Part shown: piece after piece, positions 53,122-64,000 of the stretch
How positions within the stretch are numbered: position 1 is the stretch's first letter
Layout: each line of letters opens with the position of its first letter
DNA from: Chelativorans salis
GTDB taxonomy: Bacteria > Pseudomonadota > Alphaproteobacteria > Rhizobiales > Rhizobiaceae
DNA: 64,000 nt
Direction of reading: 5' to 3'
Assembly: GCF_025336525.1 (NCBI RefSeq)
Contig: NZ_JAOCZP010000001.1
Location: 1,054,001 to 1,118,000, forward strand
Position numbers and translations under genes: made by a program
The notes under the pieces: generated by a model
Databases searched by the model: none
The model's input: the letters and a program-made list of their open reading frames with translations, nothing else
Told to the model about the DNA's origin: nothing

Positions 53122-53622
53122 TCAAGCCCCCTCCCCGTCCAGCATCGGTATCGGCACGCCGGCGAGTTCGGCCGCCGTCAGGCGTGCTGCGCACGTACGG
53201 GCGAAGCGGAGCAGCAGGGCCTTGCGGGTGGCCGGCGCCAGGCGGTGCTCCGGCGCCTCGCGCAGGATTTCCGCGCCGTAGCCGTCGGACAGGATGAAGC
53301 CGCAGTCGTCGGGGAAGATCTCCGTCGGCACCGCCGGATGGGAGGCGAAGAAGAAGCGGTCGGAGTGCAGGCGATAATCCGGCCATTTGCGGTCGACCCT
53401 GAAATCCTCGATCGATGATTTGATCTCGATGACCCAGATGTCGCCCTTGGCCGTCAGCGCCACGAGATCGGCGCGGCGGCCGGTGGCGAGCGACAGTTCC
53501 GGCAGAACGACAGAGCCCATCTCGGCGAGCAGGCGCTGCACGCCGCGGCGGATGACCAGCGCGCGCTCGGACTGACGGCCATCGGCCAGCGGGTTGACGG
53601 GAACGGGTGAGACAATGGGCAT
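53122..53622 (-). CDS. mmcB: MmcB family DNA repair protein
   Basis: A 166-residue protein of the MmcB family, first seen in the alphaproteobacterial SOS regulon. The core has RRADLVALTAKGDIWVIEIKSSIEDFRVD, where Asp and the later Glu-x-Lys are arranged as in PD-(D/E)xK nuclease folds, then KWPDYRLHSDRFFFASH. Nuclease activity is an inference. The start at 53622 (MPIVSPVPVNP) fits the family; the frame continues to 53721. No clear LexA box was identified upstream. Confidence 0.8.
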   Translation of the reverse strand: MPIVSPVPVNPLADGRQSERALVIRRGVQRLLAEMGSVVLPELSLATGRRADLVALTAKGDIWVIEIKSSIEDFRVDRKWPDYRLHSDRFFFASHPAVPTEIFPDDCGFILSDGYGAEILREAPEHRLAPATRKALLLRFARTCAARLTAAELAGVPIPMLDGEGA

Positions 53623-53852
53623 GGGCGTGAGAATGCCAGTTATCAGCGGCGCGGAAAAGATCAGGCGTGGTCGGCCGTGTCGGCGATCATGCGGAGAGGT
53701 GTTGCCAAATTGCCATAACACACAGGCAAGCGCTCACGGTATTGCGGGCGGATCAAATGCCATCTTGGCAAACTGTAAACGCCCACTTTAAGAATGGCCG
53801 CGAAAAATGGGTGTTTGTTTTGACGCCCATGATGTGGGGGTTGGATTCTTTC

Positions 53853-54473
53853 ATGAAATTGAAGCCGTTTTTCGCCGCGGCCGTTCTCGGCCTTTCGGCG
53901 GCGCTAGCAGGTTGCGCGGGTGGACCGGCACAGATATTCACGTCCAACTATGGCACGGTCACCGATGCCGGCTACCAGCTGCCGAGCGTGCCGATCACCA
54001 AGATACCGCGGCAGTATCACCGCCAGATCATCTCTTATGAGACGGACGAGAAGCCGGGCACCATCATCGTCGATACGCGGGAGAAGTTCCTCTATCTCGT
54101 GATGGAGAACGGCAAGGCTATGCGCTACGGCATCGGCGTCGGGCGCGAGGGCTTTGAATGGTCGGGGACGGCGCGCGTGGCCATGAAACGCGAATGGCCG
54201 ACCTGGACGCCGCCGGCGCCGATGATCAAGCGTCAGCCAGAACTGGCCAAGTGGCGCGGCGGCATGCCGCCCGGCCTGAGCAACCCGCTTGGCGCACGCG
54301 CGCTCTACCTTTTCAACAAGGGCGGCGACACGGGCTATCGCCTGCACGGCACGCCGGAATGGCATTCCATCGGCAAAGCCATGTCCTCGGGCTGCATCCG
54401 GCTTCTGAATCAGGACATCATTGATCTTTACAACCGGACACAAATCGGTGCAAAAGTTGTCGTGAAGGGATGA
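53853..54473 (+). CDS. L,D-transpeptidase, lipoprotein
   Basis: A 206-residue YkuD/ErfK-type L,D-transpeptidase. The signal peptide ends in a lipobox LAGC (Cys21). The catalytic domain contains GTIIVDTREKFLYLV near 70 and the active site HGTPEWHSIGKAMSSGCIRL, with His165 and Cys181. It cross-links peptidoglycan 3-3 or attaches outer-membrane proteins to it. The start at 53853 gives the signal peptide; the same frame is open for 62 codons before it. A strong terminator follows. Confidence 0.9.
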   Translation: MKLKPFFAAAVLGLSAALAGCAGGPAQIFTSNYGTVTDAGYQLPSVPITKIPRQYHRQIISYETDEKPGTIIVDTREKFLYLVMENGKAMRYGIGVGREGFEWSGTARVAMKREWPTWTPPAPMIKRQPELAKWRGGMPPGLSNPLGARALYLFNKGGDTGYRLHGTPEWHSIGKAMSSGCIRLLNQDIIDLYNRTQIGAKVVVKG

Positions 54474-54517
54474 CGGAACCGTCTCGGCAATAGACGGGCC
54501 ACACGATGGCTACCGGG

Positions 54518-54545
54518 AAAACCGGGTCTTCGGACCCGGTTTTTC
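54518..54545 (+). terminator. Intrinsic terminator with UUCG loop
   Basis: ACCGGGTC (54521-54528) pairs with GACCCGGT (54533-54540) around a TTCG tetraloop, extended by an A-run and a T-run. It lies about 45 bases after the L,D-transpeptidase stop and can also end the convergent NifU-type gene. Confidence 0.9.
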
Positions 54546-54552
54546 TTTTGGG

Positions 54553-55128
54553 TCAGCCGATTTCCACCTGCTCGACGTGCTGCACCTCGGGGATGAAGTG
54601 ATGCAGCAGGTTCTGGATGCCGTGTTTCAGCGTCGCCGTGGAGGACGGGCAGCCGGCGCAGGCGCCGCGCATGTTGAGGAAAACGGTGCCCTTCTCGTAG
54701 CCGCGGAAGGTGATGTCGCCGCCATCCTGGGCGACGGCCGGGCGCACGCGGGTTTCCAGGAGCTCCTTGATGGTGGCGACGATTTCCTCGTCGGCCGTAT
54801 CGTAGAACTCGTCGCCCTCAGGCGCCGGCATCCCGGTCTCGTTGGCGGCCATAACCGGCTGGCCGGCCATGAAGTGCTCCATGATGGTGCCGAGGATGGC
54901 GGGCTTCAGATGCTGCCAGTCCGCACCATCCTTGGAGACGGTGACGAAATCGTAGCCGAAGAAGACGCCGGTCACCCCCGGTACGTCGAAAAGACGACCG
55001 GCGAGCGGCGAAGCGGAGCGTGCCGCCTCGGCATCGCGGAAATCCGCCGTGCCTTCTTCGAGTACCACCCGGCCCGGCAGGAACTTGAGCGTTGCGGGAT
55101 TGGGGGTCGCTTCCGTCTGGATGAACAT
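54553..55128 (-). CDS. NifU family Fe-S scaffold protein
   Basis: A 191-residue protein with an N-terminal Nfu_N domain (FIQTEATPNPATLKFLPGR) and a C-terminal NifU-like domain containing RPAVAQDGGDITFRGY and the cluster motif GACAGCPSS. It carries and delivers Fe-S clusters in the cytoplasm. This architecture is the usual rhizobial Nfu. It is on the minus strand upstream of the shared terminator, with uspA 96 bases further. Confidence 0.92.
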   Translation of the reverse strand: MFIQTEATPNPATLKFLPGRVVLEEGTADFRDAEAARSASPLAGRLFDVPGVTGVFFGYDFVTVSKDGADWQHLKPAILGTIMEHFMAGQPVMAANETGMPAPEGDEFYDTADEEIVATIKELLETRVRPAVAQDGGDITFRGYEKGTVFLNMRGACAGCPSSTATLKHGIQNLLHHFIPEVQHVEQVEIG

Positions 55129-55223
55129 CGGCGGGGTCTCTCCGTGCGGCCGTTGTTTGGAATAGTTCTAAAATAGGCCGAATGCCGGCCAAATTCAAGC
55201 CACATATGGTGTGCGGCGGCCGC

Positions 55224-55715
55224 TCATGCCAGGCTTTCGATTTCCTCGTCCGAGAGGCTGTGGGGGACGACGGTGACGGGGATAGGAAAGGCGGCGCCCT
55301 TGCCGGCGATGGAGGAGACCAGCGGTCCCGGCCCCTCCTTGGCGTTGCTGGCGGCAAGCACCAGGATGGCGATGTCCTGGTCTTCTTCGATGAGTTTGTG
55401 GATCTCGTCGGAAGGGTTTCCTTCGCGGATGACCAGCTCCGGCTCGATGCCGATCGATTCGCGGATTTTCGTGGCGTGGGTGTCGAGCGCGGCGTTGGCG
55501 GTTGCCATGGCTTCCTCGCGCATGATCTGCTCCACGCCGAGCCAGTGCTGGAAGTCGCCCGGCTCGATGATGAAGAGAAGGACTACGGAGCCATTGGTGG
55601 AACGAGAGCGGCGGGCGGCATAGGCCACGGCGCGCTCGCACTCCGGCGTGTCGTCGACGACGGCAAGGAACTTGCGTTTGTGGCCAGCTTCCCGGCTCAG
55701 GCGTTTGGAGACCAT
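55224..55715 (-). CDS. Universal stress protein UspA family
   Basis: A 163-residue single-domain Usp. KFLAVVDDTPECERAVAYAARR begins the fold, and the ATP-binding G-x2-G-x9-G-(S/T) loop is represented by ASNAKEGPGPLVSSIAGKGAAFPIPVTVVP. The start at 55715 has AAGGGG six bases upstream. It lies between trpS and the NifU-type gene on the minus strand. Confidence 0.88.
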   Translation of the reverse strand: MVSKRLSREAGHKRKFLAVVDDTPECERAVAYAARRSRSTNGSVVLLFIIEPGDFQHWLGVEQIMREEAMATANAALDTHATKIRESIGIEPELVIREGNPSDEIHKLIEEDQDIAILVLAASNAKEGPGPLVSSIAGKGAAFPIPVTVVPHSLSDEEIESLA

Positions 55716-55810
55716 GAATGCCCCTTTTTCAAACGGGCGGAGCCTGCCCACCCAGGGCGCAATCTGCCACTGGCGGGGGCGGGCGGCAAGCCGCGTGTGG
55801 TTTTGCTTTG

Positions 55811-56878
55811 CTAGTCGGCCAGGAGCCCGATGATCTCGTGCACCTGCTTCATAGTTGCCTCGGCGCGGGCGCCGGCGCGCTCTCCGCCATCGCGCAGGAC
55901 ACCGTCGACGTAGGCCGGATCGGCCGAAATGCGGCGCATCTCCGCGTTGATCGGCGCCAGCTTCTCGACCGCAAGGTCAGCAAGCGCCGGCTTGAAATCG
56001 GAGAACTGGCGGCCGCCGTACTCCGAAATCACCTGGTCACGCGGAACGCCGGCAAGAGCGGCGTAGATGCCGACGAGATTCTCGGCCTCGGGGCGCCCGG
56101 CGAGCCCTTCGACATCGCCCGGCAGGGGGTTGGGGTCGGTCTTGGCCTTCCTGATCTTGCGGGAGATGGCGTCGGCATCATCGGACAGGTTGATGCGCGA
56201 GAGGTCCGAGGGGTCGGACTTCGACATCTTCTTGGTGCCGTCGCGCAAGCTCATGACGCGGGTGGCCGGGCCCTCGATGAGCGGCTCGGTGAGCGGGAAG
56301 AAGCCGCTGACGCGCTCCTCGCCCACCTCCATCTCCACGCCGTACCCCAGCGCAGAGATGCGCTTGGAGAAGTCGTTGTTGAATTTTTGGGCGATGTCGC
56401 GGGTCAGCTCGAGATGCTGCTTCTGATCCTCGCCCACCGGCACATGGGTGGCGCGGTAGAGCAGGATGTCGGAAGCCATGAGGCTCGGATAGGCGAGCAG
56501 GCCTAGCGAGGCGTTCTCGCGGTCCTTGCCGGCCTTGTCCTTGAACTGGGTCATCCGGTTCATCCAGCCGATGCGGGCGACGCAGTTGAAGATCCAGGCA
56601 AGCTCGGCGTGCTGCGGCACGCGGGCCTGGTTGAAGATGATGTTCTTCTTCGGGTCGAGGCCGCTTGCAAGGTAGGCGGCGGCGATGCCGCGCGTCTGGT
56701 CGGCCAGGTCGTCGTGGACCAGAGTGGCGGTCAGGGAATGGAGGTCGACGACGCAATAGATGCATTCGTAGGTGTCCTGCAAGGCGACGAACTTCTGCAG
56801 GGCGCCGAGATAATTGCCGAGGTGGAGGTTGCCCGTGGGCTGCACTCCGGAAAAGACGAGTTGCTTGAACTCACTCAT
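55811..56878 (-). CDS. trpS: Tryptophanyl-tRNA synthetase
   Basis: A 355-residue class I aminoacyl-tRNA synthetase. The HIGH-type motif is [11 protein letters not shown] near residue 15 and the KMSKS loop [12 protein letters not shown] near 195. [18 protein letters not shown] is the tryptophan-specific block. The start [16 protein letters not shown] matches homologues; the frame continues upstream through murJ on the same strand but is not coding there. Order murJ-trpS-uspA is typical for the group. Confidence 0.97.
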   Translation of the reverse strand: MSEFKQLVFSGVQPTGNLHLGNYLGALQKFVALQDTYECIYCVVDLHSLTATLVHDDLADQTRGIAAAYLASGLDPKKNIIFNQARVPQHAELAWIFNCVARIGWMNRMTQFKDKAGKDRENASLGLLAYPSLMASDILLYRATHVPVGEDQKQHLELTRDIAQKFNNDFSKRISALGYGVEMEVGEERVSGFFPLTEPLIEGPATRVMSLRDGTKKMSKSDPSDLSRINLSDDADAISRKIRKAKTDPNPLPGDVEGLAGRPEAENLVGIYAALAGVPRDQVISEYGGRQFSDFKPALADLAVEKLAPINAEMRRISADPAYVDGVLRDGGERAGARAEATMKQVHEIIGLLAD

Positions 56879-56946
56879 GGGGAAATTCCTGAAGATCTGA
56901 ACAGCGCTTTTGCGCGTGGGGCTTATGGACGAGGCGGCGGGTGCAA

Positions 56947-58509
56947 TCAAGCCCTGCGGCGCCTCATCACCGCCCTTAGCTCGGTGCGGTCGACGGCGCC
57001 GGTGAGGACGGCGAGGGCGAGATAGACGACCGCCGCCGCGGCAACCACCACCAGCACCGCCGCCGCGCGCAGAGGCAGGGCGGCGCCTTCGAGCGGGGCG
57101 ACAAGCACCGCATCGAGGCCATAGGCGACGCCGCCCATGAGAGCGCTGGAGACGAGGATCATGACGATGCGGCGGCTGGTGACGGCCGAGGGGCGGAAAT
57201 GGTTGCGCCACCACAAGGTGCCGGCGAGCAGGACGACGTTGACCCAGGACGAAAGGGAGGTGGCGAGCGCTATGGCGACGTGGCCGTAGAGCGGGAAGAG
57301 AGCGAGGCTGATAGCGATGTTGACGATGACGGTGACGAGCGAGAACCACATCGGGGTGCGCATGTCCTCGCGGGCGAAGAAGGCGGGCTGGAAGACCTTG
57401 GTCAGCACATAAGCCGGCAGGCCGGAGGCGAAGGCGGCAAGGGCCATGGCGGTCATCCGCGTGTCGAGGGCGGTGAACTCGCCGCGCTCGTAGAGGAGGC
57501 CGACGATTGGGGCCGGGATCACCATGAGGCCGACGGCGGCCGGCACGGTGAGGCCAAGGGCGAATTCCAGCGAGCGGTTCTGCAGGTGCTGGGCGTCGGC
57601 GAGGTTGCCGGCTTTCAGCGAGCGCGACAGCTCCGGCAGGAGGACGACGCCGACGGCGATGCCGATGACGCCCAGGGGGAGCTGGTTGATGCGGTCGGCA
57701 AAGTTCAGGAGCGCGATCGCCTTGTCCTGGACGGAAGCGATGATCTGACCGACGAGCAGGTTGATCTGCATGATGCCGCCGGTGATGAGCGCCGGCGCCA
57801 TCAGGATGAGCAGGCGGCGCACGGCGGGGGTGAGGCGCGGCATGCGCAGGCGCATCGTAAAGCCGGCGCGGCGCACGGCGATGACGAGGATGAGAAACTG
57901 GCCGATGCCGGAGGCGAAGACGCCCCAGGCAAGCCACAGGCCGGTGGTGCGCGCCGGCAGGTCCACCGCGAGTGCGGCGGCGAGCACGGCGATGAGGATG
58001 GCGTTGAGCAGCACCGGTGCGAGGGCGGCGAGGAAGAACTTGCGCATGGCGTTCATGACGCCCGACAGCATGGCCACCAGCGACATGAAGAGAAGATAGG
58101 GGAACATGACGCGCGTCATGACGACCGTGAGGTCGAATTTTTCCGGCGTGTCGGCAAAGCCCGGCGCCACGATGGTGCCGACCAGGAAGGGCATGAAGAT
58201 CATGGCGAGCGCCGAGAACGCCAGAAGGACCGTCAGCAGGACCGTCAGCACGTCCTCGCCGAACTTCCTGGCCGCCTCCATGCCGCCGCCCTCCAACTCC
58301 TTGGAGAAGAGCGGGATGAAGGCGGTGTTGAAGGCGCCCTCGGCAAAGAGCCGACGGAAGAGATTGGGGAAGCGGAATGCGGCGTAGAATGCATCGGTGA
58401 CGGGACCGGCACCAAGTGCGGAGGCCACCAGTGCCTCACGGGCGAAGCCGAGGATGCGGCTTGCCATGGTGGCGCTGCCGACACTGGCGAACTTGGCGAC
58501 GAGGCTCAT
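56947..58509 (-). CDS. murJ: Lipid II flippase MurJ
   Basis: A 520-residue inner-membrane protein of the MVF family with about 14 predicted helices. It flips lipid II to the periplasm for peptidoglycan synthesis. Recognisable blocks are [53 protein letters not shown] at the N-terminus and [21 protein letters not shown] in the centre. The essential Arg residues in these motifs are present. It follows glnD on the same strand and precedes trpS. Confidence 0.96.
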   Translation of the reverse strand: MSLVAKFASVGSATMASRILGFAREALVASALGAGPVTDAFYAAFRFPNLFRRLFAEGAFNTAFIPLFSKELEGGGMEAARKFGEDVLTVLLTVLLAFSALAMIFMPFLVGTIVAPGFADTPEKFDLTVVMTRVMFPYLLFMSLVAMLSGVMNAMRKFFLAALAPVLLNAILIAVLAAALAVDLPARTTGLWLAWGVFASGIGQFLILVIAVRRAGFTMRLRMPRLTPAVRRLLILMAPALITGGIMQINLLVGQIIASVQDKAIALLNFADRINQLPLGVIGIAVGVVLLPELSRSLKAGNLADAQHLQNRSLEFALGLTVPAAVGLMVIPAPIVGLLYERGEFTALDTRMTAMALAAFASGLPAYVLTKVFQPAFFAREDMRTPMWFSLVTVIVNIAISLALFPLYGHVAIALATSLSSWVNVVLLAGTLWWRNHFRPSAVTSRRIVMILVSSALMGGVAYGLDAVLVAPLEGAALPLRAAAVLVVVAAAAVVYLALAVLTGAVDRTELRAVMRRRRA

Positions 58510-58577
58510 GGGCGGGGGGCCTTGGATGGGGGGATGGGCGGGTGAGTTCCTCGGAATGGAGATGTTGGCTTCCCCTC

Positions 58578-58606
58578 GCGCGCCCCTCTGCCCTGCCGGG
58601 CGTCTC
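58578..58606. repeat. Half-copy of the second repeat family
   Basis: CCCCTCTGCCCTGCCGGGCG is one arm of the element at 43262-43432 with a few changes. No matching second arm was found nearby. It lies in the gap between glnD and murJ. Confidence 0.55.
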
Positions 58607-58660
58607 CGTGCATGCACGCTTCCATTTAGTCTGTTCCCACTCCCATTCGCCCAACCCGCA

Positions 58661-61468
58661 TCAAGCGACCGCCGTCTTCGTCCGCGCCCGACCGTCACGC
58701 TTGGCGGGGCCCTTCTCCAGCACCTCCAGAAGCTCCTGGCGGATGGCGGTGAGGCGGTCGGGATTTTCGATCTTCGCGCCTGTCAGGTCGGTGACGTAGA
58801 AGGTATCGATGACCTTTTCGCCGAAGGTGGTGATGTGGGCGGAGGCGATGTCAAGCGACAGGTCGGAGATGGCGCCGGTGACTTCGGAGAGGAGACCCGG
58901 GCGATCGAGGCATTCCACCTCGACGACGGAGAAGCGGTTCGACAGCGTGTTGCGGACCTCGGCGCGCGGCTCGATACGGAAGGTCTTGGCGCCTCGCCTC
59001 GGCTTGGTTCGCTTTTCCAGAACGTTGGGCAGATATTCCTTGCCCGACAGCACATCCTCGATGAGACGGCCGACGCGCTGGGCGCGGCGACGCTCGTCGT
59101 CGTCATAGTCGAATTCGCGACTGATCAGGATAGTGTCGAGTGCGCGGCCATCGGTGGTGGTAAAGACCTGCGCGTCGACGATGTTGGCGCCGGCCGCAGC
59201 ACACGCGCCGGCGATGACGGAGAGAAGGCGCGGGTGGTCGGGCGCCAGCACGGTGATCTCGGTGACCGCCTCGAAAGTATGCGGCTTGACCATGGTGGAA
59301 AGCGCCCTGCCCTGCCGGTCGGCGGTGCGGATGAACTCGGTGTGGCGCACCTGGTCCTCCTGGTCCACTGCCAAGAGATAGTTTTCATAGTGAAGGGCAA
59401 TGTAGCGGCGGGCGTCCGCCTCCTCCCAACCAGCCTTGTGCAACGCCTCGGCAAGCGCGGCACGCGCCGCCTCGGCTCTGGCAGCGCGGGAGGCTTCCGA
59501 GAAGCCGCCGGTGAGAAGAAGCTCGGTCTCATAATAGAGGGTTCGCAGGAGCTGGCCCTTCCAGCCGTTCCACACACCGGGGCCGACGCCGCGGATGTCG
59601 CAGACCGTGACGACGAGCAAGAGCTTCAGCCTTTCAACCGATTGCACGATATCGGCGAAATCCTGGATGGTCTTGCGGTCGTTGAGGTCCCGCATCTGTG
59701 CTGTCATGGACATGGCGAGATGCTGCTCGATGAGCCAGGCGATCATCTCCGTCTCGGCCTTGTCGAAGCCCATATGCGGGCACAGCCGGCGGGCGAGGCG
59801 CGCGCCAGCGACGGAGTGGTCCTCCGGCCGGCCCTTGGCGATGTCGTGGAAGAGCATCGTCGTATAGAGCACCGCGCGCCAGGACTTGAGCCCCGGCATG
59901 AGCGAGTGGACGAGCGGGTGGACCTTCTCGTCCTCGCCACGCTCGATCTCGGCCAAGACGCCGATGCAGCGGATCAGATGCTCGTCGACCGTGTAGTGGT
60001 GATACATGGAGAACTGCATCATCGCCACGATCTTGTTGAAATCAGGGATGAGCTTGCCGAGCACGCCGGCTTCGTTCATCCGGCGTATGTTGAGCTCGGG
60101 GTCACGGTCGGAGGTGAGCACGTCCATGAAGAGGCGGTTCGCCTCTTCGTTGCGGCGGAGGTTGCGGTCGATCAGGTTGAGCGAGCGGGTGAGCAGCTTC
60201 AGCGCGTCGGGATGATACTCCAGCCCGTGGCGGTCGGCGAACCAGAAGAGGCGCAGCATGTTGACCCGATCGCGCTCGAAGACCCCCTCGTCTGCAATGT
60301 TGATGCGGTGGTTGTCGACGATGAAGTCGCTGGTGCCGGCGAGCTTGCGCTTGCGGCGCGAGAAGGTGAGGAAGATGCGGTTGAAGCCCGGCACGTGCTT
60401 GGCCTGCTCTTCCTCGAGCGCGGCGCAAAAGATGCGCGTGAGATCACCCACCGACTTGGCGATGAGGAAGTAGTGCTTCATGAAGCGCTCGACGGGGGAG
60501 AGGCCGGGGTGGCTCGTATAGCCGAGCCTTTCGGCTATATCGCGCTGGATATCGAAGTGCAGCCGCTCCTCCGCCTTGCCGGTGAGGAAGTGCATGTGGC
60601 AGCGCACGGCCCATAGGAAATCCTCCGCCTTGCGGAACTGGAGGTATTCGCGGCGGGTGAAGACGCCCTTTTCCACCAGCTCCTCGGCCTCGCGGACGCG
60701 ATAATAGTATTTGCCGATCCAGAAGAGAGTGTGGAGGTCGCGCAGGCCGCCCTTGCCGTCCTTGACGTTGGGCTCGACCAGATAACGGCTTTCGCCGACC
60801 TTGGCATGGCGCTGATCGCGCTCGGCAAGCTTGGCCTGGATATATTCCGCGCCCGTGTCCTTGACGATCTCATGGTCGAAGCGGGCGACGAGATCGTCGT
60901 AGAGGGCCTGGTCGCCGCAGATGAAGCGCGCCTCCAGAACGGCGGTGCGGATGGTGATGTCGGTGCGGGCGTGGCGGATGCATTCGTCGATGTTGCGGGT
61001 GGCGTGCCCGACCTTCAGGCCCATGTCCCACAGCATGTAGAGAATATATTCGGCCACCTGCTCGCCCCAGGGCGTCTGCTTGTAGGGAAGCAGGATCAGG
61101 AGGTCGACATCGGAGCCCGGCGCCAGCGTACCACGGCCATAGCCGCCGACGGCGACGATGGCCATGCGCTCGGCGGCAGAGCGGTTCTCGGAGGGATAGA
61201 CGTGGGTGGCGGCGAAGTCGTGAACGGCGTGGACGATCTCGTCCATCAGGTGAGAGAGGCGGATGGCGCAGGCTGTGCCGCCGCCATCCTCGGCAAGCAT
61301 GGTCTCGGCGGTCTTTCGGCCCTCGGCCAAGCGGGACTTGAGGAGCTTCATGACGCGGGTGCGCGCCTCGGGAGAGCCCGGCTCGGCCTTCGCGGCGATG
61401 GCATCGAGCTCCTCGCGCAGGCAGGGGGTGTCGATGATCTGGTCGAGTTTCAGGGGGATCTTTGCCAT
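58661..61468 (-). CDS. glnD: Bifunctional uridylyltransferase/uridylyl-removing enzyme GlnD
   Basis: A 935-residue nitrogen sensor that uridylylates and deuridylylates PII proteins. The nucleotidyltransferase motif [20 protein letters not shown] is near residue 110. The HD domain is visible in [17 protein letters not shown] near 535. Two ACT domains follow at about 715-800 ([16 protein letters not shown]) and 830-915 ([15 protein letters not shown]), the likely glutamine sensors. All catalytic residues seem present. It sits between mutS and murJ, the common rhizobial order. Confidence 0.97.
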   Translation of the reverse strand: MAKIPLKLDQIIDTPCLREELDAIAAKAEPGSPEARTRVMKLLKSRLAEGRKTAETMLAEDGGGTACAIRLSHLMDEIVHAVHDFAATHVYPSENRSAAERMAIVAVGGYGRGTLAPGSDVDLLILLPYKQTPWGEQVAEYILYMLWDMGLKVGHATRNIDECIRHARTDITIRTAVLEARFICGDQALYDDLVARFDHEIVKDTGAEYIQAKLAERDQRHAKVGESRYLVEPNVKDGKGGLRDLHTLFWIGKYYYRVREAEELVEKGVFTRREYLQFRKAEDFLWAVRCHMHFLTGKAEERLHFDIQRDIAERLGYTSHPGLSPVERFMKHYFLIAKSVGDLTRIFCAALEEEQAKHVPGFNRIFLTFSRRKRKLAGTSDFIVDNHRINIADEGVFERDRVNMLRLFWFADRHGLEYHPDALKLLTRSLNLIDRNLRRNEEANRLFMDVLTSDRDPELNIRRMNEAGVLGKLIPDFNKIVAMMQFSMYHHYTVDEHLIRCIGVLAEIERGEDEKVHPLVHSLMPGLKSWRAVLYTTMLFHDIAKGRPEDHSVAGARLARRLCPHMGFDKAETEMIAWLIEQHLAMSMTAQMRDLNDRKTIQDFADIVQSVERLKLLLVVTVCDIRGVGPGVWNGWKGQLLRTLYYETELLLTGGFSEASRAARAEAARAALAEALHKAGWEEADARRYIALHYENYLLAVDQEDQVRHTEFIRTADRQGRALSTMVKPHTFEAVTEITVLAPDHPRLLSVIAGACAAAGANIVDAQVFTTTDGRALDTILISREFDYDDDERRRAQRVGRLIEDVLSGKEYLPNVLEKRTKPRRGAKTFRIEPRAEVRNTLSNRFSVVEVECLDRPGLLSEVTGAISDLSLDIASAHITTFGEKVIDTFYVTDLTGAKIENPDRLTAIRQELLEVLEKGPAKRDGRARTKTAVA

Positions 61469-61603
61469 CCGGTTCCTGTGTCACGGCTGAAGTGGTGTGC
61501 CGAGGTGGCGGCAACGCCCCTTCCCTTCCGCTTGTCGGGAGGGAAAGGCGCATTTTTCGCTCGCGTCTATAGCGTGATTGCCGTGCCAGTGAAATGGGGC
61601 GCC

Positions 61604-64000
61604 TTAATCACCGGAACCAAAAGCCTTCAGCCGGTACAGTGCTTCGAGCGCCTCCTTCGGCGTAATCTCGTCCGGATTGAGGGCATCGAGCGCTTGCCTG
61701 AGGCGGTCGGCCTCTTTCGGCTTGGCCGGCTCGTGGCGGACGGCGGCGGTGAAGAGGGGCAGGTCGTCGGCCAGCCGGTCGGCCTTGCCGCCAGTTTCGC
61801 CCTCCTCCAGCCTGTGCAGGACCTCCTTTGCGCGCTCCACCACCGCGGCGGGCAGACCCGCCAAACGGGCGACCTGGACGCCGTAGGAACGGTCGGCGGC
61901 GCCGCGGGCAACTTCGTGCAGGAAGATCACCTCGCCCTCGAACTCCTTCACCCGCATGGTGACGTTGGCGAGGCGGGGGAGCTTTTCGGTGAGCGCCGTC
62001 ATCTCATGGAAATGAGTGGCGAAAAGGGCACGGCAGCGATTCTGCTCGTGCAGATACTCCACCGCCGCCCAGGCGATGGAGAGGCCGTCGAAGGTGGCCG
62101 TGCCGCGGCCGATCTCGTCAAGGATGACGAGCGAGCGTTCGCCGGCCTGGTTGAGGATAGCGGCGGTCTCGACCATCTCGACCATGAAGGTGGAGCGGCC
62201 TCGGGCGAGGTCGTCGGACGCGCCGACGCGGGAGAAGAGGCGGTCGACGACGCCGATGCGGGCAAGGCGGGCGGGCACGAAGGAGCCCATCTGGGCCATG
62301 ACGGCGATCAGCGCGTTCTGGCGCAGGAAGGTGGACTTGCCGCCCATGTTGGGGCCGGTGAGCAGCCAGATGGCGCCCGCCTTTTCGCCATCCGACGGCG
62401 ACAGATCGCAGTCGTTGGCGACGAAGGGCTCGCCAAGCTGGCGGCGGAGCGCCTGCTCCACAACCGGGTGGCGGCCGCCCTCGACGTGGAAATCGAGACT
62501 GTCGTCGACGGCCGGGCGGCGATAGGCTTCGCTCTCGGCAAGGGTGGCGAGGGCGGCGGAAACGTCGAGCACGGCGAGCGCCTGGGCGCCGGCGCGGATG
62601 GCTTCGGAGGCGGCGACGACCTCCGATACCAGACGGTCGAAGACGGAAAGCTCGATCGTCAGCGCACGGTCGGCGGCGTTGGCGATCTTGGTCTCCATCT
62701 CGGCAAGCTCGGTGGTGGTGAAGCGCATGGCGTTGGCCATGGTCTGGCGGTGGATGAAGCGGGCCTTGGCTTCGTCGGTGCCGGTCATCACCTGGCTGTT
62801 GTTGGCCGTCACCTCGATGTAGTAGCCGAGCACGTTGTTGTGGCGGATCTTGAGGGAGCGGATGCCCGTCTCCTCGACCAGATCGCGCTCCATGCCGGCG
62901 ATGACACGTCGCGACTGGTCGCGCAGTGCGCGCATCTCGTCGAGTTCCGCGTCATAATCGGCACGCACAAAGCCGCCGTCGCGCTTCATGAGCGGCAACT
63001 CGTCGGCGAGCGCCTTTTCCAGGTGGGCGGCGAGATCGGCGGGGAGCGCGGTCAGCTGCGAAAGAGCGCTGATCAGCTCGGCCGGCAGCTCCTTGTCGCG
63101 CAGGAGGGCGGCGATCGCGGCGGCGGCTTCCAGCCCGTTGGCGAGCCCACCGAGGTCGCGCGGACCGCCGCGGTTGAGGGCGAGGCGGGAGAGGGCGCGG
63201 CTGATATCGGGCACGCCCTTCAGAAGCTCGCGCAGGCCGTCACGCAGGGGCGCTTCCTCAAGGAAGAAGGAGACGGAATCGAGGCGCTCGCCGATGGCCT
63301 TGGGGTCGGTGAGCGGGGACGTCAGGCGTTCGGCCAGAAGACGGCCGCCGGCGCCGGTTGCCGTGCGGTCGATGGCCTTGAGCAAGCTGCCGTCGCGCTG
63401 GCCGGAAAGGGTGCGCGTGAGCTCCAGGTTGGCGCGGGTGGAGGGATCGATGAAGAGGCTGGCGCCCTCCTCGTCGCGCTCGGGGCGGCCGAGCGGCGGG
63501 CGTTCCGCCTTCTGCGTCTTCTCCACATAGGCGACGACGCCGAAGATGGCGGAAAGCTCCGCACGCGAGAAGCGGCCGAAGCCATCAAGGGTGGCGACGC
63601 CGTAGAAGCGGGAAAGGCGGGCGGACGCGCTGGAGGAATCGAAGAAGCTCGGCGGCTGCGGATTGGCGACGCGGCCAAGCACATCGAAGACAGGGCGCAG
63701 GGCTTCATCGTGGTAGACGGGTTCGGCGACGATCAGCTCGCGCGGGTCGACGCGCAGGATGTCGGCGAGAAGCCGCTCGGGCGTGGTGGCGGCGACGCGG
63801 AAGGTGCCGGTGGAGATGTCGATCCAGGCGAGCGCAAGCTGCTCCTCGGTGCCCTTCACGCGGCCGAGCGCCATCAGGTAGTTGGCCTCGGAAGGGTCGA
63901 GGAGCTTTTCCTCGGTAATGGTGCCGGGGGTGACGAGGCGGATGACATCGCGACGCACCACGGACTTGTAGCCGCGCTTCTTTGCTTCCGCCGGGTCCTC
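61604..64000 (-). CDS. mutS: DNA mismatch repair protein MutS (5' end beyond right edge)
   Basis: Partial gene: 798 codons are present and the reading frame continues to the right edge, where ...[24 protein letters not shown] belongs to the mismatch-binding domain; about 100 N-terminal residues are missing. The ATPase domain has Walker [14 protein letters not shown], Walker [12 protein letters not shown] and the His-containing ATHFHEM. It recognises mismatches as a dimer and recruits MutL. It ends 136 bases before the glnD start on the same strand. Confidence 0.97.
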   Translation of the reverse strand, partial: EDPAEAKKRGYKSVVRRDVIRLVTPGTITEEKLLDPSEANYLMALGRVKGTEEQLALAWIDISTGTFRVAATTPERLLADILRVDPRELIVAEPVYHDEALRPVFDVLGRVANPQPPSFFDSSSASARLSRFYGVATLDGFGRFSRAELSAIFGVVAYVEKTQKAERPPLGRPERDEEGASLFIDPSTRANLELTRTLSGQRDGSLLKAIDRTATGAGGRLLAERLTSPLTDPKAIGERLDSVSFFLEEAPLRDGLRELLKGVPDISRALSRLALNRGGPRDLGGLANGLEAAAAIAALLRDKELPAELISALSQLTALPADLAAHLEKALADELPLMKRDGGFVRADYDAELDEMRALRDQSRRVIAGMERDLVEETGIRSLKIRHNNVLGYYIEVTANNSQVMTGTDEAKARFIHRQTMANAMRFTTTELAEMETKIANAADRALTIELSVFDRLVSEVVAASEAIRAGAQALAVLDVSAALATLAESEAYRRPAVDDSLDFHVEGGRHPVVEQALRRQLGEPFVANDCDLSPSDGEKAGAIWLLTGPNMGGKSTFLRQNALIAVMAQMGSFVPARLARIGVVDRLFSRVGASDDLARGRSTFMVEMVETAAILNQAGERSLVILDEIGRGTATFDGLSIAWAAVEYLHEQNRCRALFATHFHEMTALTEKLPRLANVTMRVKEFEGEVIFLHEVARGAADRSYGVQVARLAGLPAAVVERAKEVLHRLEEGETGGKADRLADDLPLFTAAVRHEPAKPKEADRLRQALDALNPDEITPKEALEALYRLKAFGSGD

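Noticed and set aside
56879-57937. Extension of the trpS frame upstream across murJ
   Set aside because: Residues before MSEFKQLV are Arg/His/Pro-rich with no relation to synthetases; murJ is clearly coded there in another frame of the same strand.
58397-60616. 739-residue open frame opposite glnD and the start of murJ
   Set aside because: It is antisense to two well-supported genes and spans the gap between them.
1-64000. CRISPR arrays, tRNA or rRNA genes, complete insertion sequences, integrase genes
   Set aside because: No regularly spaced direct repeats, tRNA-like cloverleafs, rRNA signatures or transposase/integrase motifs were recognised on either strand.

Overview
The window is a GC-rich alphaproteobacterial chromosome segment, most likely from Hyphomicrobiales (Rhizobiales) near Phyllobacteriaceae/Mesorhizobium-type genera. 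The grounds are the gene orders mutS-glnD-murJ-trpS and SRP RNA-dnaX-ybaB-recR, a regulator pair of the ActS/ActR (RegB/RegA) type, a Yej transporter with two binding proteins, a CycM-type anchored cytochrome c, and several families of intergenic palindromes. No rRNA, tRNA, CRISPR array or complete insertion sequence was seen.

Layout. 1-2052 (minus) is the N-terminal part of an alpha-2-macroglobulin-like periplasmic protein. 2242-7153 holds two tandem paralogous lipoprotein autotransporters with subtilisin (S8) passenger domains. 7326-14340 carries a LysE-type exporter, the P-loop protein Mrp, a CoxG-like SRPBCC protein, an IlvD/Edd sugar-acid dehydratase, cutC, a ROK kinase and a GhrA-type reductase. 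14354-22070 is the yejF-E-B-A-A peptide ABC transporter operon. 22211-31312 is housekeeping: cycM, kdsB-pheA, nudC and a HIT protein, the SRP RNA, dnaX-ybaB, a GNAT protein, recR and a lytic transglycosylase. A double Kazal-like lipoprotein and a Cys-rich hypothetical protein follow.

32212-35219 is the accessory part. After about 860 bases without a gene, base composition becomes clearly AT-richer. A six-gene operon follows (33075-35199) in which each gene overlaps or abuts the next. It encodes a winged-helix protein, four very small HTH proteins (three of them paralogous) and a 311-residue protein with an N-terminal winged helix and a conserved-looking, possibly nuclease-like C-terminal domain. 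It ends in a strong intrinsic terminator. This is the best candidate for an undescribed system, perhaps defence or element-associated regulation; its function cannot be read from sequence.

35363-64000 returns to core genes: lepA, a hybrid histidine kinase, an orphan membrane protein bracketed by inverted intergenic repeats, an AGCS symporter, a YiiX-like papain-fold protein, bfd-bfr, the ynjBCD transporter with hrpB, actSR, mmcB, an L,D-transpeptidase, a NifU-type scaffold protein, uspA, trpS, murJ, glnD and the 3' part of mutS, which runs off the right edge.

Four intrinsic terminators (one after the SRP RNA), three candidate promoters and several repeat elements are also annotated. Start codons were chosen from Shine-Dalgarno spacing, signal peptides and usual family length; several genes appear to use GTG or TTG.
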